The notes: generated by a model from the sequence alone, not told the origin. A stretch of DNA of 64,000 bases from Bacteroidales bacterium (GCA_017461665.1 JAFTXI010000031.1:17841-81840); one strand, 5' to 3'. Shown: positions 8,350-17,207, numbered from the stretch's first letter. Numbers and translations: made by a program.

Positions 8350-10482
8350 ATGGATTTCAGCAAACAGATAGCAACAGAATTTTCTGTAACCCAAACAATT
8401 GCGACTAACGTAATCAATCTTTTAAAGGAAGGATGTACAGTTCCTTTCATCGCGCGTTATAGAAAAGAGATGACAAACACAATGAACGAAGAAGTTGTTG
8501 CGGCAATTCAAAAGAGGATTGAACAGTTGGAGGAATTGGAGAAGAGAAAAGAATCGGTGCTGAGGTCTATTGCCGAACAAGACAAACTTACTCCGGAATT
8601 GGAGAATAGTATTAAGAATGCCAAGACTTTACAAGATGTTGAAGATATATATCTTCCATACAAGCCAAAACGTAAGACGAGAGCCGAGATTGCGCGTCAG
8701 AAAGGATTGGAGCCATTAGCGAAAATCATTATGTCGCAAAACCGCGACGATGTTGAAGCGCTTGCCGAGAAATATATCGACAAGGAGAAAGGTGTTGAAA
8801 ACGCTAAGGACGCTTTAAAAGGAGCCTGCGACATCATGGCAGAATGGGTTTCTGAAAATATCAAAGGACGTAATCTCATTCGTAAGATATATCATAAAGA
8901 AGGAGTTATCTCGTCGACCATAGTGAAAGGCAAAGACGAAGAAGCCAAGACATACCAGCAATATTTTGATTGGAAGGAATCTATTGCCGAGACACCTTCG
9001 CACCGATTGTTAGCGATGTTTCGTGCCGAGGCTGAAGGTTTACTTAAAGTGGAACTGAAAATCAATGATGAAGAGGCGTTAAAGACTCTCGACAATATTT
9101 TTATCAAGGCAGACAACTCATCAACCGATTTGGTTCAAGATGCTATCGATGATGCATGGAAGCGACTTTTAGAGCCTTCATTAGAAACAGAGATTCGCAC
9201 TTTGTATAAAGAAAAAGCTGATGAAGTCGCCGTAAAAGTTTTTGCGGAGAATTTGAGACAGCTTTTATTGGCGGCACCACTTGGACAGAAACGCGTGCTT
9301 GCCTTAGACCCGGGATTTAGAACAGGATGCAAAGTCGTAATTCTCAATGAATACGGAGCCTTGCTACATAACGAGACTATATACCCTCACCCACCACAAA
9401 ACGAGGTGCGTCAAGCAACAAATAAGATTCGTTCTCTCGTCAATGCATATAAGATAGAAGTCATCGCAATAGGAAACGGGACGGCTGGCCGCGAAACAGA
9501 AGATTTCATCAGAGGAATTAGATTCGACCGCGACATAATCGCCGTCATGGTTAACGAAAGCGGCGCTTCAATATATTCCGCCTCTAAAGTGGCGCGTGAC
9601 GAGTTTCCGGAATACGACATCACGGTGAGAGGCGCCGTCAGCATCGGTCGTCGTCTCATGGACCCTCTCGCCGAATTAGTTAAGATAGATCCAAAGTCGA
9701 TTGGTGTTGGACAATATCAACATGATGTAAATCAGAAGCTTTTAAATGAAGAACTCGGTCATGTTGTTGAAAGTTGCGTCAATGCTGTAGGTGTAGAATT
9801 GAATACTGCAAGCGAGCAACTTCTCTCCTACGTCAGTGGCGTCGGTCCGCAGATAGCGAGCAACATAGTAAAATATCGTAACGAGAACGGCGGATTCAAG
9901 AGCCGTAAGCAACTGTTGAAAGTGCCGCGTCTCGGAGAAAAAGCCTTCGAGCAATGCGCAGGATTCCTGAGGATTCATGGCGCAGAACAGCCTTTAGACG
10001 CAAGTGCCGTTCACCCAGAAAGTTATCATATTGTTGAGAAAATGGCTAAGAAACTTAATGTTGAAGTCAACGACCTCATTGGAAATAAAGAGCTTATAGC
10101 CAAAATAAATCCTAAAGAATTTATCGAAAAAGACTTCGGCATTGAGACTATCAACGATATTATTAATGAGTTGGAAAAACCTGGTCGCGACCCGAGAAAA
10201 ACATTTGAACTTTTTGAATTTAATAAAGACATTCGTAGCATTAATGATTTGAAAGTTGGAATGCAATTGGTTGGTATCGTGACAAATATCACTGCATTCG
10301 GATGCTTCGTGGATGTCGGCGTTCATCAAGATGGACTTGTTCACATTAGCCAGATGTCAAATCAGTTTATCAAAGATCCTAACGAAATTGTAAAACTCAA
10401 TCAAAAAGTAAGAGTTACAGTGACTGAAGTTGATGTTGAGAGAAAGAGAATAAGCTTAAGCATGAAAATTATGAGATTGTAA
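8350..10482 (+). CDS. tex: Tex-family RNA-binding transcription accessory protein
   Basis: 710 aa. N-terminal helical part with VPFIARYRKEMT, then the YqgF-like RNase H fold (LALDPGFRTGCKVVILNEYG; AIGNGTAGRETEDF). It continues with VNESGASIYSASKVARDEFPEYD, a helix-hairpin-helix region SGVGPQIASNIVKYRNENGGF, and a C-terminal S1 domain VGMQLVGIVTNITAFGCFVDVGVHQDGLVHIS. Full-length for the Tex family, which binds nucleic acid and affects transcription and RNA turnover. Starts 23 nt after aroE, possibly as part of the same operon. Confidence 0.93.
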   Translation: MDFSKQIATEFSVTQTIATNVINLLKEGCTVPFIARYRKEMTNTMNEEVVAAIQKRIEQLEELEKRKESVLRSIAEQDKLTPELENSIKNAKTLQDVEDIYLPYKPKRKTRAEIARQKGLEPLAKIIMSQNRDDVEALAEKYIDKEKGVENAKDALKGACDIMAEWVSENIKGRNLIRKIYHKEGVISSTIVKGKDEEAKTYQQYFDWKESIAETPSHRLLAMFRAEAEGLLKVELKINDEEALKTLDNIFIKADNSSTDLVQDAIDDAWKRLLEPSLETEIRTLYKEKADEVAVKVFAENLRQLLLAAPLGQKRVLALDPGFRTGCKVVILNEYGALLHNETIYPHPPQNEVRQATNKIRSLVNAYKIEVIAIGNGTAGRETEDFIRGIRFDRDIIAVMVNESGASIYSASKVARDEFPEYDITVRGAVSIGRRLMDPLAELVKIDPKSIGVGQYQHDVNQKLLNEELGHVVESCVNAVGVELNTASEQLLSYVSGVGPQIASNIVKYRNENGGFKSRKQLLKVPRLGEKAFEQCAGFLRIHGAEQPLDASAVHPESYHIVEKMAKKLNVEVNDLIGNKELIAKINPKEFIEKDFGIETINDIINELEKPGRDPRKTFELFEFNKDIRSINDLKVGMQLVGIVTNITAFGCFVDVGVHQDGLVHISQMSNQFIKDPNEIVKLNQKVRVTVTEVDVERKRISLSMKIMRL

Positions 10483-10514
10483 TAATTTATTAAATAAATA
10501 GACGTTATACTATC

Positions 10515-11309
10515 ATGAAAAAGATATTTACATTATTAATATTAGGATTGCTTCTTGCTGTTATATCTACAGATATTAAAGCTCAGATAGTTAAAGGCGA
10601 AGGGTTTTTAGGATTCAATTTGTCGCAAGTCGATGGTGACGAAGCTTTTGGATACAAAAAAATAGGACTCCATGCTGGATTAGGAGCTTTGGTTCCAATT
10701 TATCAGAAGAACAACTTCAATATCGACTTCTCTTTAGAAGTTGCCTTCAGTCAAAAAGGTGCGCATCAAAGACAGATATATAACGGCGCAGACGGTATTA
10801 CAGGTGAATATGATTTATACATGAATTATTTTGAGGTACCTGTATTGATATATTTCACTGACAAACAGATAACGTCATTTGGTATCGGTGCTTCATACGG
10901 AAGACTTGTTGGCTTAAAAGAATACGAACACGGTAATCTTACTGATGTAAATCTCAGTTACACGGGCGTTGACAAATATAGTCTTAACGATTTCTGCATT
11001 TTAGCGGACTTAAAATTTAGGATCTATGAGAGATTAAAATTAGGAGTGAGATTCCAATATTCTATGGCAAAAATCAGAACACGACCTTTCTACCTATCTA
11101 ATGGTCAACCAGACTGCCCTCGCGACCAATACAACAATGTCATAACAGCCAGACTGATATATGTCATTAACGAAGACAGAAGCCAATATCTTTATGACGA
11201 ATACGAGTTTCATGGCGACAACCCAAGAATACATCAAAAGACCATTGATAAGAAGCTCAAGAAGTTAAGAAAACAAGAAGAAAGAGAGGAGAGAAAAAAG
11301 AATAAATAA
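10515..11309 (+). CDS. Outer-membrane beta-barrel protein with charged tail
   Basis: 264 aa. Signal peptide MKKIFTLLILGLLLAVISTDIKAQ, then a PorT/OMP-beta-barrel-like pattern of amphipathic strands (EGFLGFNLSQVDGDEAFGYKKIGLHAGLGALVPIY, FNIDFSLEVAFSQKGAH, MNYFEVPVLIYFT, LKLGVRFQYSMAKI). The last 25 residues are almost all Lys/Arg/Glu (KKLKKLRKQEEREERKKNK), an unusual extension after the barrel that should lie in the periplasm. No specific ligand can be named. No -7 element is obvious in the 32 nt after tex, so it may be co-transcribed. Confidence 0.7.
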   Translation: MKKIFTLLILGLLLAVISTDIKAQIVKGEGFLGFNLSQVDGDEAFGYKKIGLHAGLGALVPIYQKNNFNIDFSLEVAFSQKGAHQRQIYNGADGITGEYDLYMNYFEVPVLIYFTDKQITSFGIGASYGRLVGLKEYEHGNLTDVNLSYTGVDKYSLNDFCILADLKFRIYERLKLGVRFQYSMAKIRTRPFYLSNGQPDCPRDQYNNVITARLIYVINEDRSQYLYDEYEFHGDNPRIHQKTIDKKLKKLRKQEEREERKKNK

Positions 11310-11314
11310 GGTAT

Positions 11315-11340
11315 AAAAAAGGGACGTGGCATCACGTCCC
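11315..11340 (-). terminator. Rho-independent terminator GGGACGTG-GCAT-CACGTCCC
   Basis: 8-bp perfect stem at 11321-11340. On the minus strand it is followed by six T (11315-11320), so it fits as the end of the DPP III-fusion gene; on the plus strand only a weak T tract follows. Confidence 0.8.
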
Positions 11341-11349
11341 TTAATTGTA

Positions 11350-13953
11350 TCATTCAACTACTGTCACAATCTCTTTTAGCTCCTTGATGGTCTTTTTATG
11401 ACCTTCGTAATCTACATAACCAAGACCTTCGAGCAACAACTCGACATTGCGTCCCGATTTCAGGAATTCACTCACAGTATTATAAACACAATATTCTGTT
11501 GCGATACCGCTGACAACAACATCTTTGTTTGCATAGTCTTTCAAAGCAATGCCATTTGAGTTTACAGCTTCAAAACCTGAATATTGCTCTTCATCTTGTT
11601 TGCAGCCCTTACGGAAAATATTGCGTGCAGGATCTGGACGATTTGCAGGATTTTCCACCTTTGTATAGAACGACTCGTGAATTGCGCCGCCGCGTGTTCC
11701 TTCAACGCAGTGTGATGGCCATATTCCACCAAAATCTTTGAACGAACTGTGATTTGCTGGATGGCAGTCAGTGATATATATTACTTCCTGCTCTGGATGT
11801 GCGTTGATATATTTAACTACTTCTTCTACGGCTTCTTCTGCATTGCCGCAAGCCAAAGAACCATCGATAAAGTCATAAAGCATGTCAACGACGAGATGTG
11901 TTGGAGCAGCATGATTTTCTTTCAAGAAACTATATCTCTTTCCATAATCCAAATGTTGTTGTACGAAATCTGTTGGATAATTAACAACATAATCAACGAC
12001 TTTACCATTCTTTTCTATAGGAACGATTTCCGGATTGATAAATCCGCCGTAAGGTTTGAGGTTCAAACCGTCGTAACGTTCTTTTACTTCTTTATGTAAG
12101 ACAGGATCTACTTTAACAGCGTATGTCTCAATAAGTTTCTTACCGGCTTCGTAGTCACCTTCAGATTTAATGCGTTGAATCTCTGCGAGAAGTTCGCCAA
12201 ACAATCCTCTTAATTTTTCATAATCGTTGATAACGAAATATGTCTTTCCGTCTTTGACAATCTTTTCAATTACATTTTCAGCCTTACCTTTTTCATAGCA
12301 CCATTCAGAAATAAGCTTACGATCTTGCATGTGTGATTCTGTCACATTTTTTCCAAGTTCAATACGCGAGAGTTGACTCATCAAACCGTTACGGATAAAG
12401 TTTGCGTAAGCTGCTTTATATGCTTCCATATCAGGCATAATGCCAAGTTCAACCATCTTAGGATCGGCGCAATAATAAAGACCGAACAAATCGGCGCGTG
12501 ATTCTTCAAGAGCTGAGTTGTATTCTTTCAACGCGTTAGGTTGTGTCGTTGGTAAAAGTTGTCCTGAACCATGACCGAGACATTCATGTAAGTCAGTATG
12601 AACTACATCAGCATGGGAACCATATTTCTTACAAAGATCTATTTCTTCTTGTGAATAAGCGAACTCCGCCAAGACGCTCTTAGGAGATTCCTGAGCAGCC
12701 TTATCGTAGGCGTCCATCAAGTTTGTGATTGTAACTGATTTAGAACCATAGTCCTTACGAATCCAGTCGGCGTTAGGAAGGTTGATTCCGATTGGAGGTG
12801 CTGGAAAACAATCGCCGGCTAAGGTAGTGACGATGATACCTTTAGCAGTAACGCCTTTACATTCTTTCTTCTTGAAACGTTCATCGACAGGAGAATTATC
12901 TTCGAACCATTGAGCATTCTGACTGATGATAGAAGAACGTTTTGTTGCTTCTAAGTCCTTGAAATTCACCACTGCTTCCCAAGTAGCTTTCATTCCCATT
13001 GGATCGCCATAGTCTTCAATGAAACCGTTGACATAGTCTATCATTGAGACAGAATCTTGTACCCAAGCGATATTATATTCGTCCCAAATGTTGAGGTCGC
13101 CGGTTTTATAGTAATTAATTAATAAATTGGTATAATTACGTTGAGCCTCGTTTTCAGCTACCGCATTAGCTTTTTCCAACCAATAGATAATCTGGTCGAT
13201 AGCTTCTCCATAAAGTCCACCTGATTTATAAACGTCTTCATAAATCTTTCCGTTTTCTTTTACGAGTTTTGAATTTAAACCGTAAGAGATAGGAGTTGCG
13301 TCATTAGGAACTCTCTGAGCATCATAGAAGTTTTCCACTTCTTCTTTTGAGATATCGCCTTTATAGAAATTGACAGCAGAATTTTTGATGATGTCGTCTT
13401 CCCCATTGCGGCGTGTCTTATATAATTCCTCATCGAAAATCACAGGAGTGATGAATGTCAAGAACTCTTCCACTGTCTCATTCTCAGCGAGAGGCAGTTG
13501 TGAAGAATCTGAGTTTTTAACCAATTCAGCGAAATATTCTTGAGATATTTCCGGGAAGAATTTATCTTCCGCGTAATGATGATGGATACCGTTGCTGAAG
13601 AACACGCGTTTAGCGTAGGTAAGGAAATTCTTGAACTCGCTTGAGTTACGGTCTCCTTTGTAAGAATTTAGGATAGCTTCGTTTGTCTTACGGACGGTGA
13701 GGTTATACTTAAAATTCTGATCTGCGAGAATGTCGCGACCACATTTAGCAGCCTCACCAAGATAATAAAGGTATTCCTTCTGTTGGAGAGAAAGGTTTTC
13801 CCATTCCGGGATTTGGTAACGCATGATCTTAATATCAGCGAACTCATCGACGAGATATTTGAAATTCTTCTCGTCATTCTTTGCTTGTTGGTCTGATGTA
13901 TTACAGCTGAATAACAGACCGATAACACTTAAGCCCATAATAAACTTTTTCAT
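11350..13953 (-). CDS. Dipeptidyl-peptidase III lipoprotein fused to nicotinamidase domain
   Basis: 867 aa against about 670-700 for bacterial DPP III. Lipobox LLFSC (Cys17). M49 zinc site HECLGH (456-461) and EESRAD (483-488), with the usual GDCFPAPPIGINLP region before it. After about residue 680 a second domain begins: HLVVDMLYDF (Asp690), ITDCHPANHSSF (metal ligands Asp729, His731, His735), WPSHCVEGTRGG, FRKG (Lys782) and IATEYCVYNT (Cys822). These are the Asp-Lys-Cys triad and metal site of PncA-type nicotinamidases. Both halves look catalytically intact. The lipid signal would carry the amidase outside the cytoplasm, which is unusual. Own promoter at 13978-13985. Confidence 0.88.
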   Translation of the reverse strand: MKKFIMGLSVIGLLFSCNTSDQQAKNDEKNFKYLVDEFADIKIMRYQIPEWENLSLQQKEYLYYLGEAAKCGRDILADQNFKYNLTVRKTNEAILNSYKGDRNSSEFKNFLTYAKRVFFSNGIHHHYAEDKFFPEISQEYFAELVKNSDSSQLPLAENETVEEFLTFITPVIFDEELYKTRRNGEDDIIKNSAVNFYKGDISKEEVENFYDAQRVPNDATPISYGLNSKLVKENGKIYEDVYKSGGLYGEAIDQIIYWLEKANAVAENEAQRNYTNLLINYYKTGDLNIWDEYNIAWVQDSVSMIDYVNGFIEDYGDPMGMKATWEAVVNFKDLEATKRSSIISQNAQWFEDNSPVDERFKKKECKGVTAKGIIVTTLAGDCFPAPPIGINLPNADWIRKDYGSKSVTITNLMDAYDKAAQESPKSVLAEFAYSQEEIDLCKKYGSHADVVHTDLHECLGHGSGQLLPTTQPNALKEYNSALEESRADLFGLYYCADPKMVELGIMPDMEAYKAAYANFIRNGLMSQLSRIELGKNVTESHMQDRKLISEWCYEKGKAENVIEKIVKDGKTYFVINDYEKLRGLFGELLAEIQRIKSEGDYEAGKKLIETYAVKVDPVLHKEVKERYDGLNLKPYGGFINPEIVPIEKNGKVVDYVVNYPTDFVQQHLDYGKRYSFLKENHAAPTHLVVDMLYDFIDGSLACGNAEEAVEEVVKYINAHPEQEVIYITDCHPANHSSFKDFGGIWPSHCVEGTRGGAIHESFYTKVENPANRPDPARNIFRKGCKQDEEQYSGFEAVNSNGIALKDYANKDVVVSGIATEYCVYNTVSEFLKSGRNVELLLEGLGYVDYEGHKKTIKELKEIVTVVE

Positions 13954-13977
13954 TACGATATAATTTTAATTGATTTG

Positions 13978-13985
13978 CAAATGTA
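13978..13985 (-). promoter_or_regulatory. -7 element TACATTTG
   Basis: Reverse complement of CAAATGTA, 24 nt upstream of the DPP III-fusion start. Confidence 0.6.
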
Positions 13986-13995
13986 GTGTTTTTTT

Positions 13996-14115
13996 TAGTT
14001 TTGGAGTTATGGAGTTTTGAAGTTTTGAAGATTTGAAGTTATGAAGTTTTGGAGTCACTCCACTACTGCACAACTCAATTACTGCACAACTCAATTACTG
14101 CATAACTCCACCACA
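13996..14115. repeat. Palindromic word array (GGAGTTATG / CATAACTCC words)
   Basis: Words GGAGTTATGGAGTTTTGAAG on the left are followed by ACTGCACAACTCAATT words on the right, ending GCATAACTCC. The arms are imperfect inverted partners, e.g. GGAGTTATG at 14003 against CATAACTCC near 14102-14110. Confidence 0.55.
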
Positions 14116-14257
14116 AAATTACAACTATCAACATCCTTTTGTCAAGTGTTTTACAATATAATATTCTTATTTTAACTATTTTTAACGTAATGTTAATGAA
14201 ATTAAGAAATGTTTGTTAATTTGTGTTAACAACGATTTTAAGATTGAGATTTTAATA

Positions 14258-14265
14258 TTATCTTT
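14258..14265 (+). promoter_or_regulatory. -7 element TATCTTTG upstream of the 6S-like RNA
   Basis: Exact TAnnTTTG match about 90 nt before the first stem of the RNA; the only strong rightward -7 element in this 580-nt gap. Confidence 0.45.
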
Positions 14266-14350
14266 GCAAATATTTTTAAAACATTTGTATTATGTAAAAC
14301 GTTGAATGACATATAATTTTCAAAATAGTGTTTACTATTTGTTCGGCATT

Positions 14351-14503
14351 TGCTCCTAAAACCTGAGAAATTTTACAAGCATAACATTACGACGAATGAG
14401 TAAAAAACACCTATGCACTTTTTAAGCGTGGGCGGTTTGTTTCGTAATGTTAGGTAATCTCAGGACCTTGGAGTATGGATTTGAATCGTCCATGCTTTTT
14501 TTT
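14351..14503 (+). ncRNA. Long-hairpin structured RNA, 6S-like candidate
   Basis: Nested complementary blocks: CTCC (14353-56) with GGAG (14470-73), CCTGAGA (14362-68) with TCTCAGG (14458-64), and AACATTACGA (14383-92) with TCGTAATGTT (14442-51). A roughly 49-nt apical part contains ACACCTATGCAC and GCGTGGGCGG. The result is one rod with internal bulges, followed at 14473-14503 by a terminator hairpin and eight T. A long rod with a bubble is the hallmark of 6S RNA, and a Bacteroidetes form (6S-Flavo) is known; I cannot align to it here. Structure well supported, identity tentative. Confidence 0.55.
14473..14503 (+). terminator. Terminator of the 6S-like RNA
   Basis: GTATGGA (14473-79) pairs with TCCATGC (14489-95), then T8 at 14496-14503. 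Confidence 0.75.
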
Positions 14504-14536
14504 ATATGTCGTTACGATTTAGAAGAGAGAAACGAG

Positions 14537-14725
14537 ATGAGGTCAAACATTCACATAGGACTGATTATCAGAGACGAGTTGCGTCGTCAGAAGAAAAGCA
14601 ACCGCTGGTTTGCCGAGCAGCTCTGTGTGAATATACGCACCGTGAACAAGATTTTTCTCAAAGACATAATAGACAGCGAGCAGCTGTTGTGCTTGGTGTC
14701 AAGGCGAGAACTACGACGCAGCTGA
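14537..14725 (+). pseudogene. Truncated XRE-type helix-turn-helix protein
   Basis: MRSNIHIGLIIRDELRRQ, then RWFAEQLCVNIRTVNKIF and IDSEQLL, match the start of the common Bacteroidales small HTH regulators (NIHIG..I...L....R...WFA..L....VYKIF). In intact members the helix set continues with a hydrophobic second half; here it turns into SRRELRRS and stops at 62 aa. I read it as a remnant broken at about 14690. Sits 34 nt after the RNA terminator. Confidence 0.5.
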
Positions 14726-14765
14726 ATCAAGTACTGTTTATCAACGTGCTACAGCAATATGCAAA

Positions 14766-14897
14766 ATGCACAAAGCTCGTGTGCGTGCTAACAATTACTA
14801 TTGGAATAAATTGTATCGCAAGTTGGAACTTGAAGGCATCGCAAAAGAGGAAGCAGAGAAGCAGATGAAACAATCGTCTAACAACATAAATTGCTAA
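14766..14897 (+). CDS. Unrecognised small ORF immediately before the CXXX maturase
   Basis: The frame is open from 14673 after a TAG at 14670. The first ATG (14766) gives 43 aa: MHKARVRANNYYWNKLYRK, then a Glu/Lys-rich helix LELEGIAKEEAEKQMKQ and the end SSNNINC. Its stop lies 3 nt before the maturase TTG in the same frame, so translation could be coupled. It shows no C-x-x-x repeats and is therefore not an obvious CXXX precursor. It may be the tail of a gene fused to the HTH remnant by deletion. Low confidence that it is expressed. Confidence 0.3.
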   Translation: MHKARVRANNYYWNKLYRKLELEGIAKEEAEKQMKQSSNNINC

Positions 14898-14900
14898 GTC

Positions 14901-15884
14901 TTGTTACAATATTTAATAATTCAGTTGGACGATACAAGCACTTCGTATTGTCATTATTCAAACAATAAAAAAGAAAGTCGCTTAATTTCTGTTGAGGATT
15001 TAAAGAAAGGTATTCTCTTCGCCATGAAGGAAAACCTTATGATTCAATTTGTTTATCCTGATTTTGAACTGCCACAAGAATATAAAGAAGTGATAAACAC
15101 AATAGATCATAGTGATATTGTCTCCTCGCAATGTAAAGACGAAGTTCTAAGAAACAATGCGGACATAATTATTTTTAACAATTGGAAAGAGTCAGAGTCA
15201 TACAAAATTAAAGAAGATGGTATTTATGTGATTCGTACATCCAAATCTGAATTGTTTGAAAATCACTCATTGTTAAGCAAAATTCTTCCTATAGCAAAAC
15301 GTATCAATGTCGTTATAACTAATATTGACAGTTTTGATGAAAATGATTTCGAGAAATATAAAGAGATTTTGTCATCTTTGTCAAAAGAAACAGAAGAACT
15401 TTATGTTGATGGAAAAACTCCGCAATTGAATCTTTTGACTGACAGAATGATGTTGGACAAAATGAACAACTGTAATTCTGGAGACGAAAACATCACTCTT
15501 GCTCCTGACGGAAAATTCTATGTTTGTCCGGCATTTTATCTTACAGATGACGATGAAGATTATGGTTTGGGAAAATCCAAATTTTCAATTGGCGATTTGG
15601 AGAATGGATTGGATATAAAAAATTCACAGCTTTATAAATTGTCGTACGCTCCTATCTGCCGCAATTGCGATGCTTATCAATGTAAGAGATGCGTTTGGTT
15701 AAATAGAAAAACGACTTACGAACTCAACACTCCAGGTCACGAACAATGTGTCGTTTCTCATTTGGAACGTAATGAAAGCCGTGAGTTGTTAGTGAATATC
15801 CGTAAGCACGGAATGTTTCTTCCTGAAAAAGAAATAAAGGAAATCAGTTATTTAGATCCTTTTGATGTTCGAAAAGAATGGTAA
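14901..15884 (+). CDS. CXXX repeat peptide maturase (SPASM-type)
   Basis: 327 aa. Starts MLQYLIIQLDDTSTSYCHY; no ATG is available near this point and the family begins with this text, so TTG 14901 is taken as the start. Cysteines at 191, 209 (G-x4-C), 253, 256, 261, 264 and 283 form a SPASM-like Fe-S region (APICRNCDAYQCKRCVW). No CxxxCxxC radical-SAM motif is visible in the N-terminal half. The family is annotated as maturase of Cys-x-x-x repeat peptides in Bacteroidetes; the chemistry is not established to my knowledge. Followed by its usual small partner and then tatAC. Confidence 0.75.
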   Translation: MLQYLIIQLDDTSTSYCHYSNNKKESRLISVEDLKKGILFAMKENLMIQFVYPDFELPQEYKEVINTIDHSDIVSSQCKDEVLRNNADIIIFNNWKESESYKIKEDGIYVIRTSKSELFENHSLLSKILPIAKRINVVITNIDSFDENDFEKYKEILSSLSKETEELYVDGKTPQLNLLTDRMMLDKMNNCNSGDENITLAPDGKFYVCPAFYLTDDDEDYGLGKSKFSIGDLENGLDIKNSQLYKLSYAPICRNCDAYQCKRCVWLNRKTTYELNTPGHEQCVVSHLERNESRELLVNIRKHGMFLPEKEIKEISYLDPFDVRKEW

Positions 15885-15898
15885 AAAATATAAATTAT

Positions 15899-16177
15899 AT
15901 GAGCAAAAGATTAATTGGTTCTGTTACAGAACAAGAAAAGAATGAGATTCAAACTTTGTTTGAACGCAGAAACGGCTTGAACGAATTAGCCATGATATTA
16001 ACAGCTGAAAACGACGCTCTTTACGAAAAGCTCGTGAAAGATATGGGCGAAACAGGAACTAAATTCCAAAACTGGTGGGATACTATGTCGCAGAAATATC
16101 AATGGGAAAGCAGTCCTAATGGCAATTGGGAAATCAACTTCGAGACTTGCGAAATATATTTGGTAACCAACGAATAG
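15899..16177 (+). CDS. CXXX repeat peptide modification system protein
   Basis: 92 aa from ATG 15899 (a GTG-like upstream start at 15878 would overlap the maturase by 7 nt). Sequence [20 protein letters not shown], then helical, then [14 protein letters not shown] and an ending of [16 protein letters not shown]. Small, soluble, no signal peptide. It matches my memory of the small partner protein encoded beside CXXX peptide maturases. Its role (peptide recognition or partner) is unknown. tatA begins 8 nt after its stop, so the four genes likely form one operon. Confidence 0.65.
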   Translation: MSKRLIGSVTEQEKNEIQTLFERRNGLNELAMILTAENDALYEKLVKDMGETGTKFQNWWDTMSQKYQWESSPNGNWEINFETCEIYLVTNE

Positions 16178-16185
16178 TCAATGCC

Positions 16186-16395
16186 ATGAAACTCTTGATG
16201 ATTGGAGGAACAGAGATAATATTTATTATCGTTTTAGTTTTATTACTTTTCGGAGGCAAGAAAATTCCAGAGTTGATGCGTGGATTGGGACAAGGCGTCA
16301 AAAGTTTTAAAGATGGAATGAATGATATGTCTGGTTCTCAGAGCAATGATGATAATAATGTTGTAAATGACAAAAAAGAAAAACAAGACGAATAA
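16186..16395 (+). CDS. tatA: Twin-arginine translocase TatA/TatE subunit
   Basis: 69 aa. Short N-terminal membrane helix [25 protein letters not shown], then the amphipathic helix [17 protein letters not shown] and a hydrophilic Asp/Asn/Lys tail, the textbook TatA order including the FGGKKIPEL hinge. ATG 16186 is chosen because further N-terminal extension would precede the membrane helix with an atypical leader. Overlaps tatC by 29 nt if that gene starts at 16367. Confidence 0.9.
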   Translation: MKLLMIGGTEIIFIIVLVLLLFGGKKIPELMRGLGQGVKSFKDGMNDMSGSQSNDDNNVVNDKKEKQDE

Positions 16396-17185
16396 TGAAG
16401 AAAAAATGACTTTCTGGGAACACGTAGAAGTTCTCAGAAAAGTCATTTTTCGTTGTTTAGCGATATGGTTGGGTTGTGCCATTGCCGCCTTTGTTTTTAA
16501 AGATAAAATCTTTAGCATATTGTTTGCCCCATCAAAATCAGACTTTGTTTTGTATGATATTTTATGTTTGATATCACATAAAACGAATGTGGAAGTATTA
16601 TGTCCAAGAAGTTTTGAAATCGACTTTATCAATACTCAATTAGCATCTCAATTCATGACGCATTTGTCGGTCTCGATGTGGTTGGGCGTGGTGGCAGCGA
16701 TGCCGTATCTTATATATCAACTATATGGTTTCGTCAGTCCGGCTTTGTACGACAACGAGAAACGTTATTCGTATTCTCTTATATTTTGTTCAGTGATACT
16801 TTTTGCTTGCGGCGTATTATTAAATTATTTTGTGATATTTCCGTTCTCTTTCAGATTCTTAAGCACATATCAAGTGTCCTCGGAGGTTGTGAATCAAATC
16901 GCTCTGTCGTCGTATATTTCAACATTTTTTATGTTGTCATTAATGATAGGGATTGTATTTGAGATTCCTATTTTAGCTTATTTCCTTGCTAAGTTGGATT
17001 TGATAAATGCTGAAATAATGCGTAAATATAGGAAACATGCATTTATTGTAATCTGCATAATAGCAGCGATAATTACCCCAACGGCAGATATATTTACATT
17101 AATGTTAGTCGCCTTGCCGATAGCGTTTCTGTATGAGTTAAGTATAACTATAGTCAAAAGAGTTCAAAAACATAGAAGAAGTTAA
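16367..17185 (+). CDS. tatC: Twin-arginine translocase TatC
   Basis: 272 aa, six hydrophobic segments. Signature [16 protein letters not shown] (the E-x-L-R-x-R region that binds the twin-arginine signal), [14 protein letters not shown] in the first periplasmic/cytosolic loop region, and [28 protein letters not shown] near the end. The second ATG at 16406 (MTFWEH) would remove a Lys/Asn-rich leader and the overlap with tatA; either is possible. With tatA it forms a minimal Tat system that exports folded proteins. Confidence 0.92.
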   Translation: MTKKKNKTNNEEKMTFWEHVEVLRKVIFRCLAIWLGCAIAAFVFKDKIFSILFAPSKSDFVLYDILCLISHKTNVEVLCPRSFEIDFINTQLASQFMTHLSVSMWLGVVAAMPYLIYQLYGFVSPALYDNEKRYSYSLIFCSVILFACGVLLNYFVIFPFSFRFLSTYQVSSEVVNQIALSSYISTFFMLSLMIGIVFEIPILAYFLAKLDLINAEIMRKYRKHAFIVICIIAAIITPTADIFTLMLVALPIAFLYELSITIVKRVQKHRRS

Positions 17186-17186
17186 G

Positions 17187-17207
17187 GGGACGTATGCGAT
17201 ACATCCC
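17187..17207. repeat. REP-like palindrome GGGACGTAT-GCG-ATACATCCC
   Basis: Nine-bp stem with one G-T type mismatch, 2 nt after the tatC stop. Same core as 3697 and 52274. Could end transcription of tatC and of the convergent nucleotidase gene. Confidence 0.7.

Noticed and set aside
14506-14868. 120-aa ORF overlapping the HTH remnant
   Set aside because: It overlaps the HTH remnant in another frame, has a biased Arg/Thr/Gln composition with no family resemblance, and lacks a start signal.
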